From assembly GCF_900496995.4 (NCBI RefSeq), contig NC_044014.1:7659001-7723000 (forward strand): a stretch of 64,000 bases of DNA, read 5' to 3'. Positions 25,066 through 37,352 of this stretch are shown here, piece after piece. Origin of the DNA: Aquila chrysaetos chrysaetos (Eukaryota > Chordata > Aves > Accipitriformes > Accipitridae). Under the pieces are notes generated by a model. The model was not told the origin of the DNA and ran no database searches. It saw nothing but the letters and a program-made list of their open reading frames with translations. The first letter of the stretch is position 1; every line of letters starts with the position of its first letter. The position numbers and the translations under genes were made by a program.

Positions 25066-26064
25066 GGTCCACATCAGGCCACAAAATCTTCGGGAAGATA
25101 AATATGCCTGTAGACACCAAGTAGTCGCTTTCTTTCGTGCCTTAATGCTTTTATGGTCAAAGAAGAAACCTTGAGTTTTACAAAGGCTGTCTGGCAGTTC
25201 TTATATTAGCGTCCTCACCACAGCTACTTCTCGTTGGTGATGTCTGTTTGTATCTCTGTGTGATGTTGATGTTGTTGGTAACATTTTCATGTACAGTAAA
25301 GCAAACTACAAACCTGGTTTGCGCCTGACAGTGAATTGGTTTGCAAAAATGAAGCAAAACAGTTCAGTCTTTTGAGAATGTGAGGAGAGGAAGACGACAC
25401 CAACATTTCTATGTTAAATGAAGAGATGCGAAACTTGTTTTTTCATAGGAAGCAACTGAGGGAAAAACCTTATAACTTGGTAAAGGAGTAAATATCATTT
25501 ATTTGAAATGCCACTGGATATTTGCATTTCCTTTGGCTTTGGTTCAACCAAGCTAAGAGCCTCCTGCGATAAATTTAGCGAAAGCCATCACTGGGTGAGA
25601 GCAAGCTGCCGGGGACCCCGCGCTGGGGGGCTGCAGCCCCGGCACTGCGAGGCGCTGGGAGCCCCTACCGCACGTGGGGAGGGGAGCGCAGCCTCGCTGT
25701 GCGGGACGTTACCTACCCTTAACGTGGCCATATGCATCGATACTGGAGCGTGAGTGATTGTGCAATCGATCACCCGCACCAGGGACGAAGTTAAGCTGCA
25801 TGTACAACTTTACTGTTCTCCTTTCTTGCTTCTGGAGTCTTACCCACGCGGTCGCAGCTGCCTCAAAGGAGAGTTTGTGTGGGGTTTTTTTGCTTCCCTG
25901 GAACATTTGACTACATCACATTTGCAGATATTTCAAGTTTTTCATTCACGTGATACCTGAGCTTTATTTACTTTTGAAATAAGTCATCTCATTAACAGAA
26001 TTCATTATCCATTATTACTGTCATGTCATTCTCCTAATAAAAGGAATGACTGTAGAAGCATTCA
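25066..26064. other. Intergenic sequence with a CpG-rich pocket
   Basis: About 25600-25720 is GC- and CpG-rich (GCCGGGGACCCCGCGCTGGG and following). The rest is ordinary AT-rich sequence with no gene recognised. Confidence 0.55.
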
Positions 26065-26130
26065 GTGGCTTAGCTGGTAGCATAGTGAGCTATTATGCTG
26101 CAAACCTGCATTCACGCAGTACATTGGTAT
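26065..26130 (+). repeat. tRNA-derived SINE head (MIR-like)
   Basis: CAGTGGCTTAGCTGGTAGCA contains a good pol III A-box (TGGCTTAGCTGG). The following GAGCTATTATGCTGCAAACC and TGCATTCACGCAG have the spacing of a tRNA-derived SINE, but the B-box is badly degraded. It is not a functional tRNA gene. Confidence 0.5.
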
Positions 26131-26904
26131 GCCAAGGCTGGCAGAGACTAGGAGCATCAATGAGGTAATAGTCTTAATCTCTGAGGGGAGGATTATGTTG
26201 TGCTGCACTGCAAATACCTCCTACCGTTAGCAGGATAATACTTCAGATGGAGCTATAAATTGTTCAACAAATAAGGACAGGTGCTGGGAAGAGGGTGGAA
26301 AATAACCCTGCAATGTTCCACCATTATCTCCAGAGAAGAGGTGGAAAAACTGTTGTTCTCACTGCTAAACTATTATCACTCTTTCTCCATTTAATTTGCC
26401 AGCGTGCCATGGCCAGCCACTTAAAAGTGAAGTGCACTGATAGTAGTTGGGTCTCTTCTTCCCAGAAATGCTGTTTGCTTTTGTTGACTGAATGAATGCT
26501 GGTTGTAGATACGTGCGGCATGAAGTGATCATGGACAGGGAGTCCCAGCCACACTGTCCACTGTCCCACCTCCCTGCGTGAGCTCTCTACTCCACAGAGT
26601 GCTACGGCACATCAGACCCTGGCTAGACTACGTTTTCACCATTTTCCTGCTCAGAAGAGCAGTTAGCATTCATTACTGTACGTGGCATGAAGAAGTTTGT
26701 AACTCCTCCTTTTCATGTTTTAGAGGCCTGATACTCTAGGTTCACCTTTACCGGCATGGGAGGACACAAGCCACCCAGTTGAAGGAGATGTGCATATCTC
26801 CTTTCGGAGGTTTGCTTCCTATCCTGCAGCAGGTCCTGGCATGAGGAAAAAATAAATGAGAAATCTCATTTACTAGGAAAAAATGAATAAATAAAAAAAG
26901 GTTG
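26131..26904. other. Intergenic sequence
   Basis: No gene or clear repeat is recognised. Confidence 0.55.
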
Positions 26905-27060
26905 GCGCACTTTCCACAACGTCTTATGCCTTAGGATGTCAATAAATTTCACAAAGCTGGGCAAATGGTATTACTCCCATTTTACAGAGGATTGATATAA
27001 AATAAACATTAAAAAGTATTTAAACAGTGCTAGTGCTGGGATAAACTTTGTTCAGTAGCC
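26905..27060 (-). repeat. MIR-like SINE relic
   Basis: On the + strand, GGTATTACTCCCATTTTACA GAGG, preceded by GCACTTTCCACA, is the reverse complement of the MIR core and 3' region (CCTCTGTAAAATGGGAATAATACC). Similarity continues weakly to about 27060. Confidence 0.7.
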
Positions 27061-28504
27061 CCTGGAAGATGTTGCTCTACCACAAGGTAGTAGAAGAGAG
27101 GAGAGGGCATTTAATGGCAGTGTACAGATCAACTAGTTCAGGCTAAAATATGATCAGAGATTTGCTCCTGAACACACATTAAGTTTTACAGGTAGCAGTG
27201 ATTTACCACGGCCCCAGCACTTGGCCCTACTATTACCTTGCTGTTCTTCCCACTGCTACAATTTGCGCTTGATCCAAAGCCGCATCCAGCCAGACAACAA
27301 ATCAGCAGTGGATTTTGAGTGGGAAGCAATGCTTTCAGCCCCATGGGTCATTACTGGAGTCTAGCTGAGAAGCTTTGTTTTGGACCAAGTCAACATTAAT
27401 TTATATTTGCCTGACTTAACTTCTCAAGGAACAGAACTAGATTTCCCCCATGTGCCCAGCTGTAACTAAGGGATCCAGGCTACATCTCCCACGATGCAAT
27501 GAACACCTTCTTTCTCTCCATGTGAAACATTTTCTTTTGATTAAAAATGTCCAAGGAACCATTTCCAGGTCCCTGGATCACCAATTTTTAAAAGGTTTTG
27601 CCCATGGAAAATTGCAGTTTTTGCAAACACTGTCCTGTTTTAGGATTACAGCAAATGCTGAAATATTGATCTTGCCCATCAGATTGAAATTCCTTTTAAA
27701 ATTTTATCTAAGCTCAAACTTGTTCATCCCTGAGAAATGGGAAGAGAGACCTCTTTTGGGCAAACTCTTAGCAACACGTGATTTAAAGAAATGTTCAAAT
27801 TGTGGGTCTGACTCCAATCCCTGTCACGCAGATGGAGGAATTAAGTAATTCCCCCAATACGTGTGGTCTTTCCTATGTGTTGAACCATTATAGGCTAGAG
27901 GGGAATCAAGCACACAAAGTAGTTGAGGATATAACTAAAGAGATTCATTGCCAGCAGCAATGGAACACATGCAACCCTTGATGCATTGCTTTAATTTTTG
28001 AATTTTGTGTTGTTCCTTCTTCTTCAGTAGGTGAGGGCAGTAGTGCGCAGAGCAGCAAGCAGCTATCAGTTTTCCTTGCAGAAGGGTTGACCTGCTGCTC
28101 ACTGCAAACTGATTTCATCATTTCCATGTCCACATTTTCCTTTCCATAAATTAAGTAACTTTTTGCTCTCACTTTTTTCCCCTTCCCCACAGAAATGCCT
28201 GTTTTCGTTTTTTAGAAAGTTAAACAGTTCTCATCATAATTGTGAAGACAAGGAAAAAAAAAGCCTATCCCTTCTTAAGCCCTTGGTCTGAAGATTTGCT
28301 TTATTACCAACTCACCCAGTCACAGCAGCTTGTCACTTTACAACTCAAACCCAAGTGTTTTCTTCACGAGAGAGTTTCGGCTTGAAATTGTGCAACTTTG
28401 TGGCTGAGCACATCCACTCCAGCACGCGAACACCGACTCCAGAGTTCACAGAGGAACGGGGACCTTTTTTGAAGTAAAGGGGAACTTTCCCGAGTCAGGA
28501 CTGC
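27061..28504. other. Intergenic sequence
   Basis: Unique sequence. CTACATCTCCCACGATGCAA at 27480-27499 resembles the ZNF143/STAF site. The 132-codon frame at 27450-27848 has no recognised similarity. Confidence 0.55.
27480..27499 (+). promoter_or_regulatory. ZNF143/STAF-like site
   Basis: CTACATCTCCCACGATGCAA resembles the SBS core ACTACAATTCCCAGCATGC, with several mismatches. This word also occurs in some old repeats, so function is uncertain. Confidence 0.3.
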
Positions 28505-28600
28505 AGGGTCTGGCCTACACCCGACTTGCATTTACACCAGATGAACCACCACTGAAGGTGGTGTCAATTTAAAGCCACCTTAGCAGAAGTGAGAGTAGGT
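28505..28600. repeat. Near-palindromic amniote repeat relic
   Basis: CTTGCATTTACACCAGATGA, CCACTGAAGGTGGTGTCAAT, TTAAAGCCACC and AGAAGTGAGAGTAGG follow the pattern of the amniote repeat with ATTTACACCAGTGTAAA, CCACTGAAGTCAGTGGAGT and AGTGAGAGCAGAAT words. Confidence 0.6.
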
Positions 28601-31600
28601 TTTGCAAAACTCTTAAGGAGAACGGCTTGTCTCTGGTTACCCTGCAGCCAGGTGAGAGAAGCTCGGAGAAAAGGATGAGCCAGTTAAAGATGCATTAGGA
28701 CATAAAAACCAATAGGAAAACCCAAACAAACACTGCTGTACCAACATTGCAACAAACTACCCAATGCATCCCTGTCCTTTGGTTGGTTTTCAGCAGTCTT
28801 TGGAAGAGTTTTTATCTTTCTGCCACTCTGATTTAAGATACAGCGTTACTTAAAACCCCCTAACAGTCAACTAAATGTCAAAAGATGAAAAAAAATTTCC
28901 ATCAGTCTCTGCTTTTTATAAAAATATATCAATTTAATAACTTGGTTTAAAGAAAAACAGAATGATCATGTTAAAATACTGCCAAATTTATAAACTTTGA
29001 CAGTCCCACATACTGAGATGAACAGGCAAATTTATTTAATAAGAAATAAAATACATTTTCTCCCTGCATTCATTGAAATAAAAAGACAGACACATCTGTC
29101 CCAAATTTCTTTTAAGGAACGGAACGGCTGCTAGTAACTAGAAAATAGTGCCTTTCTGCTGGCTTACCTCAAGATAAATTTACAGCTTTGCTGTAACAGT
29201 ATCAGAATTCAAAATGTAATCAGTTCAAGTAGAATGAGATCAAACATTTCTGTCCACATTAACTCTTTGATGTCACGATTCAATATCTCACAATGAAAGA
29301 TGGGGATGTAAAATGCAAGAAAGTTTATGCAAGTTCTTGCTGTTCTCAAAGTTGAAAAATCCGCGGGGTCTATTACATGGGGTTTGTACATTCCCATAGA
29401 AATGTGTGGTGAGCATTGTAGAAGGTTACCTTACCACAGGAGTTACAGATTTACATGCTTTTTAAGAGATGCAGTTCTTACTGTTGGCAAGACCTCCCAA
29501 TCTCATACTCCAGTAGCTGCTTAGAGACCTAAACCAACATCTCAGAGAGAAAAAACGTCCCAGGTGTACTTCAGTGCAAGATATTTGTGCAGTTAGAGTA
29601 CTAACCGATTTCAAAAGTATTTCAGGAAAGGGATGATTCTTCTATCATCTGACCTCGGTGAAGGGATAGACCACTCTCACCCCAAAACAGTGCAGAAAAT
29701 GGAAAATAACAATTGCAGCTATACAGAAGAAAAACACATTTTTCAAGGCAGAGAACACTCGTAGTTCTCTATCACAAAAGGTAGAGTTATTACACAGTCT
29801 CCCCACATCTCCAGAACAAGGGATTTATGCAATGTCCCACATCAAATGGAAACCCCCTCTTTATGAACTTTTGCTCTCCTCCCAGACCAGACATTTCTTC
29901 TTGATCTAAAACCTTTTGTCCCTTCTGTTTCCTTTGTGCTTCTCAGATGGCACCGAGGGGATACCGAGAAAAAACAGCAAGGAATGTCCATATTTATGAA
30001 GTTAGAATCAGATGATGCAAGCCGAACAAGCATATAAGCAATTGTTTCGTTTACTGTGGCATTCCCTCTGTGGGGGAAGAAGAAATACTGGCCCCGTATT
30101 TGGGGCACGTGAGCACTAAGAACCTCAACTTTAAGAAAAGTTTTAAAAACTGAAGGCAGGAAAGGTGTGCCAAAACCTAGCTATGATGGTGAACCTTCCT
30201 AATGAGAACCAAGAAGGGGTTTACTGGGGGTAAAAAAGGGTCAGCTAAAGGGGCTATATAGCTCCCCATTAGCACTGCCTGATGAAGTCCTTGTTTGTGG
30301 GTTGATAGGACACAGCTGCAGCTGCCCAGCAAGGCTGGGCTGCGTACACCCTGGCACACGTTCAGCTTGTGCTGGCCAAAGAGTGCTTTTCTGGTCTAGC
30401 CTGAAACAGTTCTGCAAACAAGGCAAGCTGTATGAGCAAAAATCACTCGATGCCAGTATAAGCTGTGTTTCCCTGAAAGCTTTTGCCAGCGTGAAGTGTT
30501 CTTAAAAACTGTAAAAATAAAAACCAAAAAATGTCACACCCTTGGCTGGCATTGGCATGTGTGCAGACGTTTTAAAGATATATTTGGCCCAGGTTTGCTT
30601 TTGCTGGATAAGACTGTACCAATGTAATTGAAGAATGTTATGTTAATAATAAATGTCATGTTTATTAACGTATTTAACAACATTAATAAATGGGAAGCTG
30701 TCAAACTGGTGTTACCCTGAGCAAAGACCATAATAACACTAAGTGGTAACTCTAGGGGACTACGTGAAAACAAGAACCTTTCTTCTGATGGAGCTGCAAA
30801 GTACTGTAACTGAAAAATAAAACAATATCTCTCCCACCTTTGTGAAGACCAACTTTTAGATAGGGCAGGTTACTTAGGCAGGGTCTAGAACATACAATGA
30901 GAGCAGGAAAGGGAAAAGAAATGAGCTTGTACTATAACAGGTCAAGGTCTCCGGGTTCCCAAAGGCTATTCCTTTGCTAATAAAAGTGCTTTGCTGTCTA
31001 TGAAACAGAGGTAGTGTATGTATTTGTCTACTGAGGAGCATCTAAAGTGATTTAGCCTGCCACAGCGAAATGAAGACTTCCACGAGAGAGTCCCTGAGGA
31101 AAAATTAGTGGCCCTGAATATACCTGCCTGGGACAAAGCACTTGTCCTCCCAGGGACAGACAGGCCAAACTGTCCCCCAGAAGTCTGAATACAAATCTTG
31201 AAAACTAAAATTAAAAAGTAATTATCTGAATAAGGGTCACAGAATCCATTACTTCGTAGATAGGGCTTATTAGAACAAGAGAATATCAGACGGATATGAC
31301 AAGTATGACCTGCCATAATCCAGCTAAACCACAGCTGCATATAAAAATGCACTATTTTATTCTGCAAAGCTGCCTGACTTTCAGAGCATTGTTAGCGGTG
31401 CAGTATAGCTTTGCTCCATGGCAAACAAGTGATTGCCTACCTTCTTCATAACTGGCATATAATGGGGGCTATAAACTGGGGAGACTAAACAGTTGGGATT
31501 CAGAATAGACCATTTGCCAGTTGAGGTTTGGACAGGGGAGGTTTAAAGTATATTTTAGCACCACAATTTTTCCTATTCAGCCAGCACTTTTTTCCGTAAT

Positions 31601-31604
31601 TGCT
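28601..31604. other. Intergenic AT-rich sequence
   Basis: No gene is supported. Several frames of 60-133 codons exist (for example 30966-31367 on the minus strand) without recognisable features. Confidence 0.6.
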
Positions 31605-31700
31605 TGCAGGTTAGAAGGACATTTGGACCCTGACCAGACAAAGCTCAAGAGTATTTCCAAGTCAAGAGCTTGGAAGTCAATAGGATTACTCACCTATTTG
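31605..31700. repeat. Probable near-palindromic amniote repeat relic
   Basis: GGACCCTGACCAGACAAAGC and GGAAGTCAATAGGATTACTC ACC resemble the family with GAAGTCAATGGGACTACTCAC words. Weaker than the copies at 40543 and 47935. Confidence 0.45.
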
Positions 31701-34700
31701 AGAGCTCAAAGGAGCAAGGGAGGCAAGGTTTGTAGGGAGAGGTAATGTATTTTATGAGGAAAACTGATATCACTGGAAAAAATGGACAAGCTCTCACGGA
31801 CACAAGTTCTAAGTGCGAGCCCTGTCAAAGGCTTTCATTTCTGGTGCGGATGAATTACTTGGTTCACACCTTCTGTTGCCTTAAAACACCTCAGGGCCAG
31901 TTTCCTCCCATTTTCAGGCACTTGGCTGCGGTGCCTTTTCCCACAGCCTCGTCAATGAGATCTGAACTGCTCTCTAGACGTACCTATCTTTTTTTTTCCC
32001 AGGGCACCTGAGGCACCACCTGAATTATGTGCCTATAATTCAGGGGGATTTAGGACACCTGACGTGTCATTTAATGTTACACAATTACATCCCAGATCCT
32101 GGCTTTCAACATCTAAAATCTAGCAAACTTAGATGAGGTGATTGCAGGCTGAGTTTCTTTGTGGTTCCATTATGGTTTTTTGGACAGTGATTAGCTGCAA
32201 CATAAAGCGAATCTAAAAAAATCTGGCTCTGAATTCTCTATATACTCAATCCTCTAATCCACCCCCACATAATCTATTATATCATACAGCCCTCGGTGTA
32301 GGTGTGTAGTTCAGATCTGATGACTGAACGCTATTATGTGAACACCCACGCAGCACTAGCAGATGGAGCGATGCTGCAGTTCTTCCCCCTGCACAGCAGT
32401 CAGGCTTGAGCATCCTCACTCCCCCCCAACCTTTCACCCCATCTGTGCTCTCTTCTTTAGCGCACTCCAGCGCCAGAGAATCGGTTCCGACTGGTGTCTG
32501 TGCTCCAGTCCCTACTCTGAATCTGCTTCAGCAAGGTGGAAAAAGGTACTTACTTGGGTTTGACATCACCAGAGCAGCAGGATCCCAGCTCTGCAGGGGA
32601 GAGTGCAAAAATATGATGTACTGTGCTTCGTATTGCGTAAACCCATGAGCTGACGGTTAGTTTTTGGGAAGATGAGCAAGAGAAGAGGAGGGCGGGCATA
32701 AGGATTTCAACTGCATGTTCCCCAGATATTCCACTGCGTTTGACATACGAGGTCTTCATTTAGTTCAACTCCTGTTGGGGAGATTGAAACCCTACTAGAA
32801 GTCATGTTGGCAAGATAGCTGCTCTTACAATATATATACATAAGCATATTCCCATTTTGTGCTTTCAAGAGAAAATCATGCCTTCTACTTGCATATAGCG
32901 CACATTCTTACTGCCTGCCTTCCTCCACATATATTTTTTATGCTAGAACTGCAACTTTGAAACCAAATGACTTCTTATACCAATTTATAGTTGCCAGCCT
33001 TCACAATATGTGCCGAATGCAGAGTTTCTGAAAAACAAGGGGCTGGTGAACAAGTGCTACTGCCTGCCAATTAAGTTGTGCTACAGAAACTTAATACGAA
33101 GCTTGTTGAATGTTTAAAAAAAATACCAACAACTTCCACCCACCCAAATATTAATTGACGAAATTGGCCAAAAGCCTCCTATTCTTACATGAAGCTACTT
33201 TATTATTAAGCAAAGGTGTACTAAGGAAGATTCAGTCCCTAGCAGGATGCAGCTTAAGAAATGGGGAAGTAGCAAAAGGGAGCTTAGAAAAGCAATGTCA
33301 GTAAGATATAGCATAATGGCAATACATCCCATAGATGTTATTTCTCTAAAGGAATCCCTTCTCATTTTGAAATCTAATTAAAAATTGTTACCAAATATCA
33401 CTTTAGCTGATTCCAAAATCTGTTTCATCAGCTCAAAACTTTTTCATATCATTGGGGCTGCACAGGTGAATACAAAAGTATAATTTGAATTTGTTTCTTA
33501 TGAAACAGCTCATAAATAAAAAACACCCTGTTTTAGCTACTATCAGACATATTTTTCTGGGTGCCCATAACGGCAAAACTAGCGCAAGCCATTCACATCA
33601 TTAAAGCTTTGGGAGCTGACCAGGCTTGATACACAAGCTCTATGAAACCATAAAGAAAATGTCTGTGAGCAAATTTCTGTCAAGAATGAATCAAAGCTCT
33701 GTGTGAAAGGTAATTTCAGCATCTCTGGCCTAGCAAAGTAATGCCAATTTAAGTATATAAGATAGGTCGCTTTCCACTCTTGGCCTAGTTGAGTCAGCGT
33801 GACTTCTTAGGCAAGACAGAGGGACTCCGAGCAGGAGTCTGTGCGCACTAAGGACAGAACAAATCAACCTGTGTCATAAATCAGCTTTATTCTTACAGGA
33901 GCCAACCTTGGAGGTTCTTTTGTGAGCTCTGGAGGTAAAATCAAAGCAGTCAAGCTCCCGCTCAGGCTGTTCTTAATCAGGCTGGCATATTTTGTCCAAC
34001 CATGCATCATTGACCCAGAATCCCGGACAAATGACCAAAGTCTTTCTATTCAGATAACATTTCCAAGCAGAAAAATAAAGATTGTGTTGTAGGAAACCTA
34101 AGTGTGTATTAGTCTTTTTTTTTTTTTTTTTTAAAGTAGTAACACATCCTCATTCTAAAATTCACTATCAGATCATTTAACAGCTGTGGCTTGTGCCAGC
34201 TCTCTGGATTAGTAAATCAAAATAGTGAAATTGTGAAATATCTTCCCACCATTAAGAAAAGAAAAAAAAAAAAAAAAGAGTTTTAGGGCTTTTTCAAGCA
34301 TTTGCAGTGATGAGCTTGCCAATCAATTCTTGTTGTGTAGTGAGCAGAAAAGAACTAATTATGTGACTCTTTTTTTTTTTAATTTCAGAACAAAGAACAT
34401 ATAATAATTGTTGGTCCTGGAAACTTAAATATAGAATATGCTATAATCCAGAGTTCATTATGACTTGCGGGACTGGTAATAATAATAAGGCATTATGCAG
34501 TCCTAAGGAGCTTCATATCTAGAAGGTAAATACTTAAAAGCCATGGTACATCAGCAAATCCAGAGGCAGGAATAGAGATTATTATGGTTTTAGGTGGGGG
34601 AACATTATAATTCTTGTTTTTAAATCAGCTTTAAATCTGATTGCAGTAGAGCTTGATTTCAAAAGGGAGATTTGGTGTTCAACAACATGGGAAGGACCTA

Positions 34701-37239
34701 CATTTCAGATACTTTCTACCACTTCTCTGTTGGTATTTCACAGTAAAAAAAGCAGCCTGAAAATCATTCAGAATTAAACAAACTGAAGTTAAAAGCTTTG
34801 ATCATGTAGTGGAAATAGGAAGCAGATAAGTGTGTAGCGTTTTCCTTTATTGTTCTGCCCTCAGACCAGGACAACTGAAATTTAAAGTAATTGTTTGCCG
34901 ATTTTTTTTTGTTTATACTTTATACATATAATGTTTTGATCATCTCGGTTCAGTTCTTCATACAGAAGGACTCTCACTGCAAAAAGCAACCAGAAAACTG
35001 CCCTTGTTTTTGACAAGCTACAAAACCTGGGTGGTTAAATTTATTAAATGATCTCCTTATCCTTAAAGCAATGAACAGCATCTGAGCCATAATTCTACAT
35101 CAATAATAACATATAATCTACATTACATTATATAACTCTAGCTATAGAGCCTAACTATCGTTCCTCTATAAGTCTAGCAAATATATTATTGGTAACTAAT
35201 GAAGGGTTGCAATGGGGTGTTCTGTCTCCTGAAGGGCCAGGCTGCCTTCAGTCACCTACCCTGTGCTTTGCTTTGACCCTGAGTAACGCAAGCCTTGTGG
35301 AGGAAAAGGAATGGAGAGATCACCCTTGGGGCACTCCGGATTTACTTCTTGGAAGTGGCAGTGGTTTCATAGTCCTGCTCCAAATAAGATAGAGGATTTC
35401 AGTCATGGGCTACCCATCTTCCAGCTACATATGCTAGCCATTGGACTACAGGAGAGAGGGATTAGTGGAATACTTGCTCTTTGAAATACAAATTTTGGTT
35501 GGAAATGAATCCTGCAGAACTGACTTTCCTACCCGTTGTGTTTCTGAATGGCTGCTTTAGCTAGCTTGGCTGCTGTGAATCCTCTCGTTAAGATGCTACC
35601 TCTCCACAAATACCAGGAGTAGCACAGGTCACAGAGCCCACTAGTCAGCATAAATATTCTGTTTCTATAATGCTTGACGCTGGCTGTAAGTTGCTTTCTG
35701 GATTTAGCACCGATGAGTGACAAAGAGTGATTTGTCATCTTATTGAAATGAGCCTGCTCCTGCAGCAAGGGACTCTTGGGGAAACGCTCTGTACAACTAA
35801 GGGTGGAAAAGACAAGATGACGAGAAAAGCATCCCAAAGAACCCCCTGAATTGAGGGAAAGGTAACAGCTGGATTAATGTTCAACTGCTTCATTTTGGGG
35901 TTTGCCATGAATAATTAAGTGTAATTAATAAATAGTGCCCTGAAGATAGGATCAAACAGACTTTGGGTGTGGTGCTTAATCCTTCCTGAGTTGGGGAGTA
36001 AGGCCAGCAGCCTATAGTGGATTTAACTAATTCTCTTAATTGCAGCTTCATTTGCCTGATCTTTCTAAATGGTATTAATCTAGTGATTTGCAGAATAAGC
36101 ACATGGAAAAGACTTACCAAAATCACGTTAGGATCTCAAAGATATATTTCTCTTCTTAGACTTTCTTTCAGTGGGAGAAGAGAATTCATTGACAATGCAA
36201 ATTCTATTAATTTGGCTAAGCATTCACAGTCTTTGTTGGTATAAAATAAGAATTTAAAATGCCATTAACAAATTCAACCTTTAGAATCAACATTGGTAAT
36301 GACAATTCTGCAGGGCTCCTAATTAGTTATTTATAGATTAAATATTTTGTAAAAGACACAACTGCAGCATTTCACTCTCATTGCCATGCTGGGTACTAAA
36401 GCATTGCACAGATTTCTGCGTCTCACAGAAGCATTCACAAGAAACTCCTCCAGCGACCACACTGGGAGACAACGAGATAATCACATTTCTTTATCACCCT
36501 TTGCCTGGACAACAACAAATGTGTGCAAGAAGCCTTTAGCTCTGAGGAAATTCCAGCTAACAGAAGTTATAGCTCATATCCTCAGGTTTTCCATATCAGA
36601 TCTGCTCTCTGCTCCCACCCCACACCACCACTCAGGTGTTCCATTCCCTTCTCTAAAAAGCTCGCTAAGTTCAGCCCAGCAGAGCTAAAACAATTAACGA
36701 AATCTTGAGATGCAGACTACTGCCAACAGTTTCCCTCCTTGGGCACAACAGAAAATTTCTTCTCTGACAGCGGTTTGTTGGAGAAAAAGCTAATGAACTG
36801 CAGCTCACATGGAAAGAAGTGAAGCTGAATGAATGCCGTTGACTTGCCATAGGTGACTGACTGTGCCAGTTTTGACCCTTGAGCCATTTTGAGTTTGATC
36901 CCGTTCATAAGTATTGCAGAGGTAACTTCTGTTCTCCTTGCCTGAAACTCAACAACATCATTTGTGCTTTCACCCGTGCAAATAAATGGCAAAGTTCCCA
37001 CTGGCTCAGCCGTGCAGCAGCTACCAGCTAAGTCCAGTTCTGCTGTGCCTTTAGCTCATGGGAAGGATTCTTCCATTTTTTAATTACAAGCTACGAATAA
37101 GATATATAAAAAAACTTAATCAACCACCAGTGACGTGGGCTGTCCAACCACACACACAGCTGTGCTGGCTTAATGTAGGTTCACACTGCTTGTCCTCCTT
37201 CCTATGGTTTGCTGCCTCCATGGCTGTGTTTTGCCTTCA
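31701..37239. other. Intergenic sequence, no supported gene
   Basis: AT-rich unique sequence with homopolymer runs (18 T at 34115-34132, a 17-base A run near 34262). A motif-dense AT-rich block lies at 36180-36370. A minus-strand frame of 94 codons at 36717-37001 starts at GTG and is not recognised. The stretch 32010-32110 may hold another scrap of an old repeat. Confidence 0.6.
36180..36370. promoter_or_regulatory. Candidate conserved regulatory block
   Basis: The block holds a perfect POU octamer, ATGCAAAT (36195-36202). It also has CTATTAATTTGG, TAATTA (36320-36325) directly followed by a MEF2-like GTTATTTATAG, and further ATTA-rich words, with no repeat signal. It looks like an enhancer core, but this is inference from motif density only. 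Confidence 0.3.
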
Positions 37240-37352
37240 GCTGGGCTGTAAGTTATTAGGAAAGACTTTTTTTCTGCTCTGTGTTTGTACAGCATCAAGC
37301 ACAGTGAGACTCCAAGGGCCTCTCACTCTACTGTACTATTAATAATTAAGAA
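37240..37352 (+). repeat. L2-like SINE/LINE tail relic
   Basis: GGGCTGTAAGTTATTAGGAA, then CTCTGTGTTTGTACAGCATC, then AAGCACAGTGAGACTCC and a TAATAATTAA end match, in order, the amniote repeat tail GACTGTAAGCTCTTTGGGG...TGTGTTTGTACAGCGCCTAGCACAATGGGGTCC...AATAATAA. The element is on the plus strand and is well preserved for its age. Confidence 0.85.

Noticed and set aside
32010-32110. Possible palindromic repeat with GGCACC and TAGGACACC words
   Set aside because: The words are too short and too diverged to place in a family.
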